Part shown: positions 63,259 to 64,000 of the stretch, in pieces
Position numbering within the stretch: position 1 is the stretch's first letter
Layout of the letters: every line of letters starts with the position of its first letter
NCBI GenBank assembly: GCA_029215795.1
Contig: JARDYH010000001.1
Location: forward strand, 399,565,154 to 399,629,153
Origin: Anniella stebbinsi
Taxonomy: Eukaryota; Chordata; Lepidosauria; Squamata; Anniellidae
Length of the DNA stretch: 64,000 nucleotides
Direction of reading: 5' to 3'
Program-made: the position numbers and the translations under genes
Notes under the pieces: model-generated
The model's database searches: none
The model's input: only the letters and a program-made list of their open reading frames with translations
What the model was told of the DNA's origin: nothing

Positions 63259-64000
63259 GTACGTTCTATTTTTTCCATGTTCATTTCCTAAACATGGAGC
63301 TATAAAATGTTGAAATGCTTTTTGGACTTCTAAAAGTGAAGCAACTATTTCTGCATAATTCTTGAGTCAGTTTTTTAAAAATTTTCATATTTGTTCTAGA
63401 AAAGTGCATACCACCCTTCAATATGAATGTTTCCAGGGCAGCAGACCCTGCCAGCAAAACCAACATCTTAAAAACAACAAATATATATATTAAAATTACT
63501 GTGGTTTAGACAGGTTTTGGATTCTCTGCAAATAACTTAGCTTGAATGATAGTTTATTTTTATTAATTAATTAATATGCTTATTTATAGGCCGCCTTTTG
63601 GGGCAGAGCCCACATTAAGGGACTCACTTAATAAAAAAGCAACAACACAATTTCCCAAATTTCCAATGATGGTTGCAGTGCCGTGATCAAGAAATGAAAC
63701 CCTGAGCTGTAAACTCATTTGACTTGGCCAGAAATCAATTACATCTTGGCTCAACTCATAGCTTTTCAGAGAGCTGGATTGCTTATAGTTGATCTGTCAT
63801 TCTGCATGACATACGGGCTATTTTCTATCCCCCCCCCCCCCAATGGTTTCTGGCCAAAATATCATTTCATTTCTGTAGCAGCTCAGGTGGCCTCTGAGCA
63901 AAAGTTGAAACTAGCTGCTATCAACTCAACTAACGTTGATGCATGAAGATATGTGTACATGTACATCTTCATTCTTTTTGTAGGCATCTATTAGCCATTG
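63259..64000 (+). other. VPS13C: VPS13C intron 16, partial
   Basis: Continues to the window end. Contains a LINE-like tail fragment with (TTAA)n near 63555-63640 ('ttataggccgccttttggggcagagccc') and a run of C at about 63830-63841. No further exon recognised. Confidence 0.6.

Overview
The window is nuclear DNA from a vertebrate, most likely a squamate reptile (lizard or snake). Two Sauria-type tRNA-derived SINEs (9393-9655 and 32645-32896) are typical of squamates. CR1/L2-clade LINE tails and many hAT and PIF/Harbinger miniature elements fit the same host. The species cannot be named from the sequence. Only one host protein-coding gene is recognised.

Host gene. The 5' part of VPS13C lies on the + strand. 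It starts with a GC- and CpG-rich promoter and an ATG at 32066. Sixteen exons can be placed to the base by GT/AG borders and an unbroken reading frame. Together they are 1350 nt, encode residues 1-450, and end at 63258. The gene runs off the right edge. VPS13C is a very large bridge-like lipid-transfer protein working at ER contacts with late endosomes/lysosomes and lipid droplets. Intron 1 is about 10.5 kb.

Regions. 1-31 kb: intergenic, packed with transposon remains (five hAT-type MITEs with 8-bp target duplications, CR1/L2 fragments, two LTRs, SINEs, small palindromes). 21189-26859: a complete GC-rich PIF/Harbinger DNA transposon flanked by ATT, with a Myb/SANT-like ORF and a DDE transposase. 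The transposase is cut in two by a nested 345-bp element flanked by CAT. 31.35-32.35 kb: three tandem copies of a small palindromic element, then the VPS13C CpG-rich promoter. 32.1-42.7 kb: intron 1, holding a 2.5-kb foldback element (35343-37873) built from near-identical inverted arms, GATCCGAT-rich ends and repeats of about 150 bp. 42.7-64 kb: exons 2-16 among further LTRs, MITEs and LINE tails. One 930-bp element in intron 11 (56905-57834) shares its ends with the nested element in the Harbinger transposase but carries a GC-rich interior with two long hairpins.

Main points to follow up: (1) the split Harbinger transposase; (2) the hairpin-carrying relative; (3) the giant foldback element; (4) a reading frame that starts 4 nt inside three dispersed LTRs, 118 codons in two of them. 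No CRISPR array, bacterial operon, rRNA or true tRNA gene was seen. All calls come from reading the sequence; no database search was possible.
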